The notes below the pieces were generated by a model that had not been told where the DNA came from, made no database searches, and worked only from the letters and a program-made list of their open reading frames with translations. Below, in pieces: positions 1 to 9,849 of a stretch of 64,000 nt of DNA. Source of the stretch: Heloderma charlesbogerti (taxonomy: Eukaryota > Chordata > Lepidosauria > Squamata > Helodermatidae); the NCBI GenBank assembly GCA_026122225.1, contig JANEZZ010001664.1, forward strand, positions 248,001-312,000. The letters run 5' to 3'. The translations under genes and the position numbers were made by a program. Within the stretch, counting starts at the first letter, position 1. Each line of letters begins with the position of its first letter.

Positions 1-1118
1 TCATCTGCTTCTGTTAGGTCCCTGCCTTCTTCTTTGTCCTTTATCATGCCTGTCTTTGCACAAAACGTTCCCTTGATATCTCCAATTTTCTTGAAGAGAT
101 CTCTAGTCTTTCCCATTCTGTTGTTTTCCTCAATTTCTTTGCATTCTTCATTTAAGAAGGCCTTCTTGTCTCTCCTTGCTATTCTCTGGAAATCCGCATT
201 CAGTTGGATATATCTTCCCCTTTCTCTCTTGCTTTTCACTTCCCTTCTTTCCTCAGCTACTTGTAAAGCCTCATCAGACAGCCACTTTGCTTTCTTGCAG
301 TTCTTTTTCTTTGGGATGGATTGAGTTGCTGCCTCCTGAAAAATGTTACGGGCCTCTGTCCATAGTTCCTCAGTCATTCTGTCTATCAGGTCTAATCCCT
401 GAAATCTATTCCTCACCTCCACTGTATATTCATAAGGGATATGATTTAGGTCATCCCTGAATGGTTTTCCCTACGTTCTTCAATTTAAGCTGAAATTTTG
501 CAACAAGAAGCTCATGATCTGAGCCACAGTCAGCTCCAGGCTCTGTTTTTACTGACTGTATAGAGCTTCTCCATCTTTGGCTGCGAAGGACATAATCAAT
601 CTGATTTCGATATTGACCATCTGGTGATGTCCATGTGTAGAGTCGCCTCTTGTGCTGTTGGAAAAGAGTGTTTGCTATGATCAGCGTGTTCTCTTGGAAA
701 AACTCTATTAGCTTTTGTCCTGCTTCATTCTGTACACCAAGGCCATGCTTGCCTGTTATCCCGGTGATTTCTTGACTTCCTACTTTAGCATGCCTATCCC
801 CTATGATGAAGAGGACATATTTTTTTGGTGTTAGTTCTAGAAGGTGTTGTAGGTCTTCATAGAACCGATCAACCTCAGCGTCTTCAGCCTCAGTGGTTGG
901 GGCATAGACTTGAATTACTGTGATGTTGAATGGTTTGCCTTGGATTCGTAGTGAGATCATTCTATCATTTTGAGATTGTACCCCAGTACTGCTTTTCCCA
1001 CCCTTTTGTTGACTATGAGTGCTACTCCATTTCTTCTAAGGGATTCTTGCCCACAGTAGTAGATATAATGGTCACCTGAATTAAATTCACCCATGCTTGT
1101 CCATTTTACTCCACCTGC
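1..1118 (-). mobile_element. BovB (RTE clade) LINE, fragment running off the left edge
   Basis: This stretch matches, base for base over long runs, the region 31203-32317 of the intact BovB copy in this window, on the same strand. It covers the endonuclease domain and the linker before the reverse transcriptase. The remainder (RT and 3' end) would lie to the left of the window. Homology stops abruptly at about 1118 where L2 sequence begins, and BovB does not resume after the L2, so the 5' end is missing. Identification as BovB rests on protein motifs shared with the full-length copy. Confidence 0.93.
451..960 (-). pseudogene. BovB endonuclease fragment, broken
   Basis: The longest surviving frame is 169 codons and encodes the central and C-terminal part of an AP-endonuclease-like domain: VYAPTT, the metal/phosphate-binding IGD.xAK region (IGDRHAKVG, where the intact copy has IGDWNAKVG, so the usual Asn is His here), QIDYVL, and the catalytic CGSDHELL. 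Just downstream (near 463) about 8 bases present in the two other BovB copies (the AGTGGTTT segment) are missing, which shifts the frame and ends the ORF. It is a dead fragment. Confidence 0.9.
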
Positions 1119-1607
1119 CCCTTCCTGGAGGGGCTACATAAGCTGGCTGGCTGAGGTGGCCTGGGAGAGCCAGGGCCTGCAGGAGAAGCTGCCACCATCG
1201 GGGAAGAGGCATGCCTGCTGCTGCTGGGCCTGCTGCTGCACCGTCGCCACCACCACTATCACTACTGTGGACTCCTGCCTGGCATTATTTTTAAGTGGAT
1301 TTTTAATTGTTTTTTTTTTAATTTCTGGGGGATTCTGTTGTGTTTTTAGTGGGGGTAGCCTGCCTGATAGGCGGGAGCGAGGGGGCATGTGTCCACCTGA
1401 TGGAGGCAGTGGGGGGACTATTGGGGGCCAAAACATACTGAGGCTGGGCGGCAGGCGCTGGCGGAGCGCTAGGGGCAGGCCATGCCAGGTAAGGGGAACA
1501 AGGGAGAGATGTGTACTATCCGTCCCCTGCTCCGGGCCTGTCCAGAGCCAAAGGATGGCTGGGGGAGGTGTGACTCAATCTTCTGGCCTTCATTTGCTGC
1601 TCTGAAA

Positions 1608-1876
1608 TGCCAGGTCTTTTACCCAGAAAGCCTCCCTCATCCATGACATGATCCTAGATGAGGGTGCAGACGTCGCATGTATTATGGAGATCTGGCTGGT
1701 TGAGGCCACTGCTCCATCTCTTACAGCCATCTGCCAGCCGGATTTTCGTATGTACAACAGCTGAGGGCTGGGGATCGGGGAGGGGGAGTGGCTGTTATCT
1801 ACCAAGAGTCCTTGATCTTCACCAGACCCCCTCGCTGGGATACCAAGGTTGCTGAGTGCATGTACTGGAGGTTGGG
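1608..1876 (+). pseudogene. L2 endonuclease N-terminus, truncated
   Basis: The first part reads approximately NARSFTQKASLIHDMI followed by LDEGADVACIMEIWL, the beginning of an L2/CR1 AP-endonuclease (the N of NAR and the E of MEIWL are the usual metal-ligand positions). A stop near 1763 and a frame change after it break the frame. The final residues (GWDTKVAEC in another frame) reach the palindromic element at 1877, and the rest of the endonuclease (catalytic D and H motifs) is not found on the other side. Confidence 0.75.
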
Positions 1877-2529
1877 TAGGGATGCACGAAAGTCACTTAC
1901 CTGGTCTTGCAACTTGCTTGGCGGTGGGGGGGAGGCGCTTCGCTGCTCCCCCCGAAGTTCAGGCCAGGGGGGAGGCTTCCCTCCTCGCCCAGCCAAAATT
2001 CAGGCCGGGGGGGGAGGCTTCCCGCCTCGCCCGGCCGAAATTCAGGCCGGGGAGAAGCGCCCCGTCTCCCCAGCCGCGAACTTCAAAAGAAAAAGAAAAA
2101 AACGCCCCTGTGATAGGCTACATAACGATTAACGTAGCCTATCACGGCTAGATCTGCAAAGTCAGCCGTGATAGGCTACGTTAATCGTCACGTAGCCTAT
2201 CACGGGTGACTTTGGAAAAAAAAAAAAGCGTGTACGCAAATGGCGGCCCCCATAGGGAGCTGCCATTCGCATTCCTTATTTGGTCCCTGTAGTCTACGTA
2301 AAGATTTACGTAGACTACGGCGAAAATAAGGGCAACGCAAATAGCGTTTTTTTTTCTTTTGAAGTTCGCGGCCGGGGAGACGGGGCGCTTTTCCCCAGCC
2401 TGAATTTTGGCCGGGCAAGGAGGGAAGCCTCCCCCCCCCCGGCCTGAACTTCGGGGGGAGCAGCGAAGTGCCTCCCCCCCACCGCGAAGCAAGATGCGAG
2501 ACCAGGTAAGTGACTTTCATGCATCCCTA
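1877..2529. mobile_element. Palindromic hAT-like element, copy A (two L ends)
   Basis: It begins TAGGGATGCACGAAAG and ends with the matching inverse CTTTCATGCATCCCTA. Both termini are of the L type, unlike every other copy. It holds three palindromes (about 2110-2147, 2166-2206, 2290-2321) with half-sites like GATAGGCTACGT and TAGTCTACGTAAA. It also has tandem GC-rich units containing GGCCGAAATTCAGGCCGG at 1960-2055. Outward splice-donor sequences lie at 1895-1904 (reverse) and 2502-2511. The flanking 8-mers do not match and L2 coding sequence is missing across it, so it is probably a recombinant of two insertions. No transposase is encoded. Confidence 0.85.
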
Positions 2530-2563
2530 GTTCAATCCGCAGTTACGAGCTCTGAAACAGGAG

Positions 2564-3336
2564 GTGAGGCAGCTAGAGCGCCGGTGGTGGAAGTCTCGCT
2601 CCAAAGATGATCAGACACGGGCTAGAGCTGTATCTTCAGCCTACCACATGGCGGTGAAGGCAGCAAAAAGGAATATTATGCCGCCTCTATTGCATCTGCA
2701 GAGTGCTGTCCCAGGAGGCTGTTCCAAGTGGTCCAGAGCCTGGTCGGTCCTGTGGCTCCGGAACCACTGGAGCATTCTAAGGCCTCCTGGGAGGCCTTGG
2801 CAAGGCACTCTACAGATAAAATTGATCAGATTAGGAATGTTATTCCACCCGCTGTGGATACAGTTAGTGAGCAAGAGGCGGCCTGTGGCAAACCGGTTTT
2901 GTGGGATCGGTTCCAGCTTCTTCCTTCTGATGAAGTGGACAAGGTGCTTTCATCTGTAAGGCCGACCACCTGCTTACTTGATCCTTGCCCATCTTGGCTC
3001 ATTATGAGCTGCAGAGAGAGACTGGGTGAGCGGATCAGGGCGGTGGTGAACGTCTCCCTTGAGGAGGGAGTGATGCCATCAGCCCTCAAGGAGGCAATGA
3101 TAAGACCGCTCTTAAAGAAGCCCTCCTTGGATCCCCAATTTCTGAACAACTTTCGCTCAGTCTCAAATCTGCCATTTTTGGGCAAGGTGATTGAGCGGGT
3201 GGTGGCGGTGCAGTTGAAGGCACACTTGGAAGAAACCGATTATCTAGACCCATTTCAGTCAGGCTTCATGCTTGGGCATGGGACAGAAACGGCCTTGGTC
3301 GCCTTGGTGGATGATATGAGGAGGGCTTTGGATAGG
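2564..3336 (+). pseudogene. L2 linker and N-terminal reverse transcriptase
   Basis: The first part (QLERRWWKSRSKDDQTRARA) is the basic linker between endonuclease and RT. After a frameshift near 2700 the main frame, open from 2728, continues through DKIDQIRNVIP, MIRPLLKKPSLDP, NNFRSVSNLPFLGKVIERV (RT motifs 1-2) and DPFQSGFMLGHGTETALVAL (motif 2a), ending at DDMRRALDRG. There the coding sequence is split by a palindromic element and resumes with FLVLLDLSAAFD at 4677. It is a broken piece of one L2 ORF2. Confidence 0.85.
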
Positions 3337-3344
3337 GGTGAATG

Positions 3345-4666
3345 TAGGGATGGCGGAGAATTCCACCACGGATTTCAGTGAGGCTGAATGCACTGGCATT
3401 CGACCCCCGAAACCCATGGCGGAACGGCCTCCCACCCCCCGCCACCTCGTGGAATCCCCCAGAATGAAACTTACCTGGGGCTCCGGTTGCGGCTGGTCTT
3501 TCGGCCAGCTGCTGCGGCCACCATTTGCAACCTGCCAAGCTGCTGTGATAGGTTACGTAAGTATTTACGTAGTGTATCACAGCAAAGATCAGGGATGCAA
3601 ATGGCGGCCGCTATGCTGTTTGCGTGCCTGCTCTTTGCCGTGATAGGCTATGTAAATACTTATGTTATAGGGATGTATGAAAGTTACTTACCTTTTTATG
3701 AAATTGATTCGAGGTGGGGGGGAGGCGCTCCGTCCCTCCCCCCTGAAATTCTGGCCAGGGGGGAGGCGCTCCGTCCCTCCCCCCCCGAATCCTGGCCGGC
3801 CGGGTCCGCAAATAGCGGCGGCCATAGCTGCTGCCATTTGCGTCCCTGCAGTCAGCCATGGTAGGTGACGTAAAAGTTTATGTAGCCTATCACGGCTGAT
3901 TTAAAAGAAAAAAAAACCGCGCGTATGCAAATGGCGGTGCCCATGGGCGCCGCCATTTGCGTTCCTTATTTTGACACGTCTTAGTCTACGTAAACATTTA
4001 CGTAGACTAGGACGGCAAAAATAAGGGGAACGCAAATAGCGTAGCGTCATTTGTGTACGCGCGTTGTTGTTTTTTTTAATTCAGCCGTGATAGGCTACGT
4101 AAACATTTACGTAGCCTATCACGGTAATTTTTAAAAATCTAGCCGTGATAGGCTATGTAAATGTTTACGTACCCTATCACATTTTTTGTTGTTGTTGTTT
4201 TTTACTGGAAATGGTGGCGGCGGCAGCCGGTCGGAAGACCGGCCGCCTCTGCCGCCACTGCCGAACCGCCGCTGAACTGCCGCCGGAGCCGCCGCCGCCA
4301 GGAAGATTCGCCCAAGGTAAGTCCCGTCCCAGGGGGGGCGGGGGGGCAGACCGTTTCACCACCAATGCCAGCGCATTCGGCTTCTCCAAGATTTGTGGCG
4401 AAATTCTCTGACATCCCTACGAAGTTATGTAGCCTATCAAGGCAGCCTGGCAGGATGCAAAAGGCGGCTGCTATGGCAGCCACCATTTGCATCCTCAGCA
4501 GCCCAGCTGTGGCCAGAACTCCGGCTGCGGATGGCCCTGGCCAGTGGCTCTGCGGAGCCACCGCGGAGCGGAGCCAGCCAGGGAGGATTCCGGGGGGAGG
4601 GACAGAGCGCCTCCCCCCCCTGCGAATCACATATGCGAAAAGGTAACTGACTTTCGTACATCCCTA
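3345..4666 (-). mobile_element. Palindromic hAT-like element, copy B (outer)
   Basis: R end TAGGGATGGCGGAGAATTCC at the left, L end ACTTTCGTACATCCCTA at the right, with a perfect 8-bp target duplication GGTGAATG at 3337-3344 and 4667-4674. Removing it restores the L2 reading frame (DRGECSFLVLLDLSAAFD), which confirms the boundaries. It is itself split by a second copy at 3668-4419. A palindrome lies at about 3541-3583, and a splice-donor sequence facing left at 3469-3476. An ATG at 3524 (minus) opens a short frame (MVAAAAGRKTSR) running to that donor. Confidence 0.92.
3668..4419 (+). mobile_element. Palindromic hAT-like element, copy B-inner, nested in copy B
   Basis: L end TAGGGATGTATGAAAGTTAC at left, R end TTCTCTGACATCCCTA at right. 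It sits inside one arm of a palindrome of the outer copy: the host halves ACTTATGT (3658-3665) and AGTTATGT (4423-4430) match 7/8 but are offset from the termini by 2-3 bases. Palindromes occur at about 3853-3900, 3980-4015, 4083-4125 and 4141-4180. Donor sequences facing outward are at 3686-3693 (reverse) and 4314-4322. The frame from ATG 4211 (MVAAAAGRKTGR) runs 104 bases to the right-hand donor. Confidence 0.85.
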
Positions 4667-4676
4667 GGTGAATGCT

Positions 4677-5223
4677 CCTTCCTTGTTCTCCTTGACCTCT
4701 CAGCGGCTTTTGATACCGTTGACCACGATATCCTCCTGGACCACCTGGAGGGGTTGGGCATTGGAGACACCGTATTGCGGTCCTTCATCTCCAGCAGGTA
4801 CCAGAGGGTAGCACTGGGAGAGGAGGTTTCGGACCAGTGGCCACTCATTTGTGGGTGCCATAGGGTTCCACCCTCTCCCCGATGCTATTTAACATCTATG
4901 TGAAGCCACTGGGGGCTATCATCAGGAGGTTTGGGGTGCAGTGTCATCAATATGTGGATGACATGCAGCTCTACCTCTTGTTCAAATCTTCACCAAGGTT
5001 GGCCATAGAATCCCTGTCCAAATGTCTGGAGACGGTGAGTAGCTAGATGGGGAGGAATAAGCTGAAGCTGAACCCTGACAAGACCGAGGTACTTTTGGTG
5101 GGAGACAAGAGGAGGCTGGGCGATGTTGACCTGGTGTTGAATGGGGTACGGCTACCCTTGAAAGTCCAGGTCCGCAGCCTGGGGGTCATTTTGTACTCCC
5201 AGCTGTCCATGGAGGCTCAGGTG
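4677..5223 (+). pseudogene. L2 reverse transcriptase, catalytic part
   Basis: It encodes FLVLLDLSAAFDTVDHDIL (RT motif 3, first catalytic Asp), then SSRYQRVALGEEVSDQWPL. A single-base deletion near 4850-4875 shifts the usual CGVPQGS..SP motif. In another frame it gives FNIYVKPLGAIIRRFG, the active site YVDDMQLYL (4950-4976) and NKLKLNPDKTEVLLVG. A TAG stop stands where a Trp is expected (5044-5046). It ends at the insertion of copy C in LYSQLSMEAQV. Confidence 0.87.
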
Positions 5224-5884
5224 TAGGGTTGGCGGAGAATTTCTCCCTGAAACTTCGGGGAGCCGAGCGCCAACGTGTTTGGCCCCCCGAACACGTTTTG
5301 GGGAGAAATTCTCTGCACCCCCCTGCCCCCCGCACCCCCCCGGGACAGGACTTACCTTTGGCGAATGTCCCACCCGGCGGCGGGTCCGGCCGGCGTTTCG
5401 GTGGGTGTTCGTCCGGGGCGGGAGCGGCAGCCGGTCTTTCGACCAGCTGCCGCCGCCGCCATTCCAATCAAAGGAAAAACAACAACGCCCCCATGATAGG
5501 CTACGTGACGATTAACGTAGCCTATCACGGCTAGATTTGCAAAGTCAGACATGATAGGCTACGTAAATTGTCACGTAGCCTATCACGGGTGACTTTGCAG
5601 ATCTAGCCATGATAAGCTATGTTAATCGTCACGTAGCCTATCACGGGGGCATTTTTTTTTAAAAAAAAAAACTTTTTAGTTCGCGGCTAGGCGAGGCGAG
5701 GCGCTCCGCCCCAGCCTGAATTTCAGCCGGGCGAGGCGGGAAGCCTCCCCCCCGGCCTGAATTTCAGCCGGGCGAGGTGGGAAGCCTCCCCCCCCGGCCT
5801 GAACTTCGCGGGGGGAGCAGCGAAGTGCCTCCCCCCCACCACGAAAAGCTTAGAGGACAGGTAAGTGACTTTCGTCCATCCCTA
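5224..5884 (-). mobile_element. Palindromic hAT-like element, copy C
   Basis: R end TAGGGTTGGCGGAGAATTTC at left and L end ACTTTCGTCCATCCCTA at right, with a perfect 8-bp duplication CTCAGGTG (5216-5223, 5885-5892) inside the L2. Three serial palindromes lie at about 5493-5530, 5550-5590 and 5607-5648. GC-rich tandem units containing GGCCTGAATTTCAGCCGG lie at 5715-5800. Donors face outward at 5350-5357 (reverse) and 5859-5866. On the minus strand ATG 5462 opens a frame beginning MAAAAAGRKTGCRSRP that runs about 105 bases to the left donor. Confidence 0.93.
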
Positions 5885-6468
5885 CTCAGGTGTCAGCTGT
5901 GAGCCGAACAGCGCTGTATCAACTCCATCTGATACGGCGCCTGCGCCCCTTCCTTCCCGACCATCTGCTCCCATCGGTAGTACATGCCCTGGTCTCCTCT
6001 TGTTTAGACTACTGTAATGTGCTCTACATGGGGTTACCCTTGAAGACGGTTCAGAAGCTGCAGCTGGTACAGAACGCGGCAACTAGCCTGGTTAAAGGCA
6101 GCCGCTGGCGAGATCACATCACTCCAGTGCTGAAGGAGTTGCACTGGTTACTAGTTGTTTTCCAGGCTAAATTCAAGGTGTTGGTTTTGACCTTTAAAAC
6201 CCTATATGGTTCCAGCCCAGCCTACCTTAAGGAGTGCCTCCAGCAACACCAGACAGGCCGCTTAACAAGATCAGCCTCGGATGGCCTTCTCTCTGTCCCA
6301 TCAGCCAGGACAGCTAGACTGGTGAAGACGAGGGAGAGGGCCTTTTCTGCAGTGGGCCCCACTCTGTGGAACTCCCTCCCTAGGGAACTCCATCATGCTC
6401 CCTCTTTAATGAGCTTCTGCTGTGCATTAAATACATGGTTGATCAGGCAGGCATTTGGGGTGGGTTAG
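5885..6468 (+). pseudogene. L2 ORF2 C-terminal domain
   Basis: This is an uninterrupted frame ending in a stop at 6468. It contains the L2 C-terminal region: ALVSSCLDYCNVLYMGLP, QKLQLVQNAA, ITPVLKELHWL, FKVLVLTFKTLYGSSPAYL, TRERAFSAVGPTLWNSLP. These blocks are conserved at the end of L2 proteins. The 3' UTR (6469-6607) has CGCCCAGAGTGGCTGG...CCAGATGGGCG, a short stem typical of L2 3' ends, and then an A/T-rich TAATAAATAA tail. It was one reading frame with the RT piece before copy C inserted. Confidence 0.88.
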
Positions 6469-6607
6469 GGTATTTTAGAAAACATTTTTATTGTAGAATT
6501 TTATTGTTTTTAACTTTTTTATTATATGCTGTACATCGCCCAGAGTGGCTGGGTGACCAGCCAGATGGGCGATTAATAAATATAATGTACTAATAAATAA
6601 ATAATAA

Positions 6608-6954
6608 TCATTTTTGATCAGGATTTACCCAGTTTGCATCTTCCAGACTGAACATGGATTCTGACACAATCTGCAGTCAAAGTCTGCACATTTCTGAGCT
6701 TACAACGTGATTCTTGGATTTTTTTTTTTAAAAAAGTTCAACAGCATGCATACACTTGAAAAATATCCATATAAAAATGTGTGCTTTTGAAAAATGTGCA
6801 CAAATACACTTCAGTCAATGGGAGAATAATGCGTACATTTCAAAGATGTGCACAATTGATGGGTACATTTCAAAAAATACACAATATGCACAGATTTTCA
6901 TGTGAAAAAAGAAACTCGCCATTTGATATGGACTTGAGTCAGAGCAAGCTTCAA
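6608..6954. other. A/T-rich repeat-like DNA, no gene
   Basis: It shows words such as AAATGTGCACA and TACATTTCAAA that recur in other decayed hAT-like stretches of this window (11.5-11.7, 12.7-12.9, 36.5-36.7 kb). No clear ends or coding potential. Confidence 0.4.
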
Positions 6955-7614
6955 GATGGAATTCAGAGAACTTCACTGAGCTTGAAGAGAATGGGCATCC
7001 AAATGGCAAATGCCATTTGCCATAACATGCAAATGGCAAATGCTGTTCAACGTAAGCAAGTGATGTAAGGGCAAAAAGCGTGTTGGGGCAAAAACTCCCA
7101 ACGTTTAGTATAACCTGATGGGATCTGAGCTGGCAGTGACCAACCAATAAAGAGATATTGGGGTTGTGGTGGACAGCTCGATGAAAATGTATAGTCACTG
7201 TAAAAAAGGCAAATGCCATGTTAGGCATAATTGCAACAGGAATTGAACTGCCAATATCATACTACCTTTATACAAATCTATGGTGAGCCCACACTTAGAA
7301 GACTGTGTACAGTTCTGGTCAAAACACCTAAACAAGGATATTTTAGAGCTGGAAAAAGTGCAGAAAAGGGCAACTAAAATGATCAATGGGCTGGAGTATC
7401 TCCCCTATGAGGGAAGGTTACAACAGCTGGGATTGTTTAGCTTGGAAAAAAGGAGGATAAAGGGAGATGTGATAAAGGTGTAGAAAATATGCATGGTGTG
7501 AAGAATGTGGATTTTTCTCCTTCTATCAAAATACTAGAACTCGGGGTCATCCCATGAAGCTGATTGGTGGGCGATTCGGGACAGATAAAAGGAAAGACTT
7601 CTTCACACAGTGCA

Positions 7615-8177
7615 TAGGGATGTCACAAGCACCTGTCTCTATCCAGGAGGCCGGCAAACTGTCCCATGCCTGGCCCCTGCTCGTTGAGCCATGGGGTGCT
7701 GATGAACCCAGTCACCCAGAGCCCCAGAGCTCAGTGAGTGGCCAGGAACAGCCTGGAGTTGTTGCTGCACGTGCTCCAACCACTCTTGCTATCTCTACCT
7801 TGTGAGGAGAGGATGGTAAGAGTGGCTGGGGTGTGTGCAGTGCCAAGGCCTCATCCTGCCCCCTGTCAGCTGTCAAGGAAGCCCTTAATGGGCCAGGATG
7901 AGTCCTTGGTGCCCCAAGTGCTCTATCCATCTCCTCCTTGTGAGGAGGGGCATGCGTGTCACCGAGGATTCCAGCAGTCAAGCCCTTGCATCCACAAAGG
8001 CTTGACTGTTGGACTCCTTGGTGTACAACGGAGGGGCAGATTGTGCGGCCCTGTGGGCAGGGAAGAGCAGGGAAGCTTGCTGAGCGGGTCTGGGTCTCTG
8101 AGCAGGGGGTAGGGGTGGCGGCGGCGGCTCATCAAGTTTCCCCATGTCCTGGATGGAGGTGAGTCCATCCATCGCTG
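7615..8177. mobile_element. hAT-like non-autonomous element in the CR1/L3 copy
   Basis: Starts TAGGGATGTCACAAGC and is flanked by a perfect 8-bp duplication ACAGTGCA (7607-7614, 8178-8185). Its right terminus is degraded (CATCCATCGCTG). Interior GC-rich with repeated GTGAGGAG-like blocks. A splice-donor-like GGAGGTGAGTCC faces outward at about 8155. No coding capacity. Confidence 0.8.
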
Positions 8178-8297
8178 ACAGTGCATAGTTAAACAATGGA
8201 ATTCACTGCCTCAAAATGGAGTGATGGCCACCAATCTGGATGGCTTTAAAAGGGGTTAGATAAATACCTGGAGGAAAAGGCTATCAGTGACTACTAG

Positions 8298-8707
8298 TGT
8301 AGCAGAAATCAGAGTCAGAGAGACCACAGAGTGAAGGAAAATGAGTACTTCTTTATTTAACGCGCGGGCTTAAGGCTGGAATCACTTCCAAAGAGCCAGA
8401 AGCCCCGAGGCATAGCCACACATTACTTTTATAGAGATGATGACACACAAGCGACCCTTTCTCCCACCCCCTCTCCTGTGGTTTTACAGTTGGTACAGTT
8501 GTTTATAGTACAGGAAATGGGCCATAGGACATTCTATCTTGAGAACAAGGATACAGTCTTGCAGTAAGCAAAAAGGCAAAACCATGACTGTGTTGTGCAA
8601 TTTGGCTTGCTGACAGGGGAAGTCTCTACATTGCTGTTCCTGCCAAACTATGCTAGCTCAGCAAGAACATGAGACCACTTAGTCTGACCCCCGACATGGC
8701 TGCTACA
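8298..8707 (-). mobile_element. Solo LTR of an endogenous retrovirus
   Basis: The 410-bp block starts TGTAGCAG and ends CTGCTACA (TG...CA with an 8-bp inverted repeat) and is flanked by a 4-bp duplication CTAG (8294-8297, 8708-8711). It interrupts the CR1/L3 3' UTR. On the minus strand it has a TATA box (CTATAAAAG, 8427-8435) and about 75 bases later AATAAA (8352-8357). The downstream part reads CTCTGTGGTCTCTCTGACTC, an arrangement like U3-R-U5. A 4-bp duplication is typical of gamma-type retroviruses; the class assignment is inference. No internal viral genes are present. Confidence 0.85.
8427..8435 (-). promoter_or_regulatory. TATA box of the solo LTR
   Basis: CTATAAAAG on the minus strand within the 8298-8707 LTR, followed at retroviral spacing by AATAAA (8352-8357). 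Confidence 0.7.
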
Positions 8708-8887
8708 CTAGTTCTGATGGCTATGTGCACCCCTTGCTGGGGAACATGGGCAGAGGAAGGTGCTCTTGCAGTCGTGTCCTGCTTGTGAGTTCCTGGTCGA
8801 CAACTGGTTGGCCATTGTGTGAAGAGAATGCTGGGCTAGATGAACCCTTGGTCTGATCTAGCATGGCTCTTCTGATGTTTTTATGTA

Positions 8888-9439
8888 GAGTTTGGCTGAT
8901 TTGCACATCCCTACAAGTTCTTTGAAGTGACCCTTTGATTCAGTTGTATTAGGACTGTTCTGCTATTAGAAATCCTGGAAAGTATGCCTAAAAATAATAT
9001 TTTATTCAGAACCTAGCAGTACACAAAATAGGCCCCACAGGTCAGCAGACAAGTGAGAGGCCATCCAGCAAAGAAAGTGGGTAAGTCTAAGAGACAATAC
9101 TAGGATACTCACTAGTAACGGGAAGAATCAGATGCACCAGCTATTCTCCAATGCCAAGCCATATGGGTGTGGCCCATAGTTAGCAGTTAAAAGGCAGAGG
9201 TCTGTGCTTTCTTTCTAAACAGAGAGGTGAAAGAACTCAGAAAGCCTTCTACCTAATCTCATCTGTGTTGTTTAATTGAGTTATACCTGTGAATTCCTAA
9301 ATGTTCATCTCCCTTAGACTGTGTAAGTATATTCTTGGCAGCCAGAGTGAATAAATTGTTAAGGAGGGAGTTGTTCCTTCCTATATTAAAGGAACTGTGG
9401 TGTGACTGGCCATTATTTCCAAAGCTGAATACTTATAGG
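8888..9439. other. No gene seen
   Basis: Anonymous A/T-rich DNA. The string TTTGCACATCCCTAC at 8900-8914 resembles a hAT-like terminus, perhaps the orphan right end of an element into which the CR1/L3 copy inserted. Confidence 0.4.
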
Positions 9440-9840
9440 GCAGCTTCATGTTTTCCCTGTATGGAAGTTCATCAAAGAGGCAATGATGGGATACCTTGAG
9501 AGCTTTGTGGATGAGATGGATTTTCTGAATCTATACCAGTGATGGATTCAGGGCTCTGGTCAATATTCAGTTTCTAGAATTGGACAGAAGGAGGATGACC
9601 CTGATTATTCTTTAGGGTCTCTCAGCAGCTTTTGATGCAGTTGACAATTTAATCCTTTGGAATTGCAGAAGGCAAATGGGAGTGGGGGGAACTGCTTGGC
9701 AGTGGCTGCATCCTTAACTGATGTGTGAGTTCCATCCAATGCAAACTTGAAACAGACTTATAATTAGTCAGATGAGCTAGGTCCAAGGAGAACTTTTAAA
9801 AGAGAGGTCAGTGAGGCACTACCTCTCTACCTGCTGGGAT
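9440..9840 (+). pseudogene. Ancient L2 reverse transcriptase remnant
   Basis: Translation across frames gives ASHLESFVDEMDFLNLYQ, then GSLSAAFDAVDNLILWNC and MGVGGTAWQWL. These correspond to the L2 RT motif LDLSAAFDTVDH and the following MGVGG-type region. It is much more diverged than the L2 at 1-6.6 kb, with many stops, so it is an older insertion. Confidence 0.6.
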
Positions 9841-9849
9841 TTGTGCTCT

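Larger units (their letters stand above)
1119..6607 (+). mobile_element. L2-clade LINE, nearly full length, interrupted at three sites
   Basis: After removing the nested insertions, the L2 pieces (1119-1876, 2530-3336, 4667-5223, 5885-6607) read in order: GC-rich 5' region, endonuclease start, RT, C-terminal domain, 3' UTR and a TAATAAATAA-type tail. Conserved strings include NLPFLGKVIERV, LDLSAAFDTVDH, YVDD and the C-terminal AFSAVGPTLWNSLPREL, which is the usual end of L2 proteins. Several stops and frameshifts, and loss of much of the endonuclease at the 1876/2530 junction, make it inactive. I prefer L2 to CR1 because of the C-terminus and the TAATAAA tail in place of an ATTCTATG repeat. 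Confidence 0.85.
6955..8887 (+). mobile_element. CR1/L3-like LINE 3' portion, with two insertions
   Basis: Outside the two insertions the DNA encodes decayed RT C-terminal sequence: DLGVVVDSS-type residues, [37 protein letters not shown] and GLFSLEKRR. The 3' UTR runs to 8887 and includes GCTGGGCTAGATGAACC. The copy at 42957-44695 (minus) is the same family in the opposite orientation. The element is heavily mutated and 5'-truncated. Confidence 0.8.

Noticed and set aside
1093..1605. 170-codon open frame
   Set aside because: GC-rich L2 5' region with low-complexity composition and no recognisable motif; it crosses the BovB/L2 junction.
2110..2321. Regularly repeated palindromes could suggest a CRISPR array
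   Set aside because: Unequal spacing, repeated 'spacers', occurrence inside TAGGGATG elements with 8-bp duplications, and a vertebrate setting.
5224..5884. CpG-rich ends as the promoter of a host gene
   Set aside because: The CpG-rich parts belong to each copy of the element and no host exon follows; kept only as a hypothesis about the element itself.
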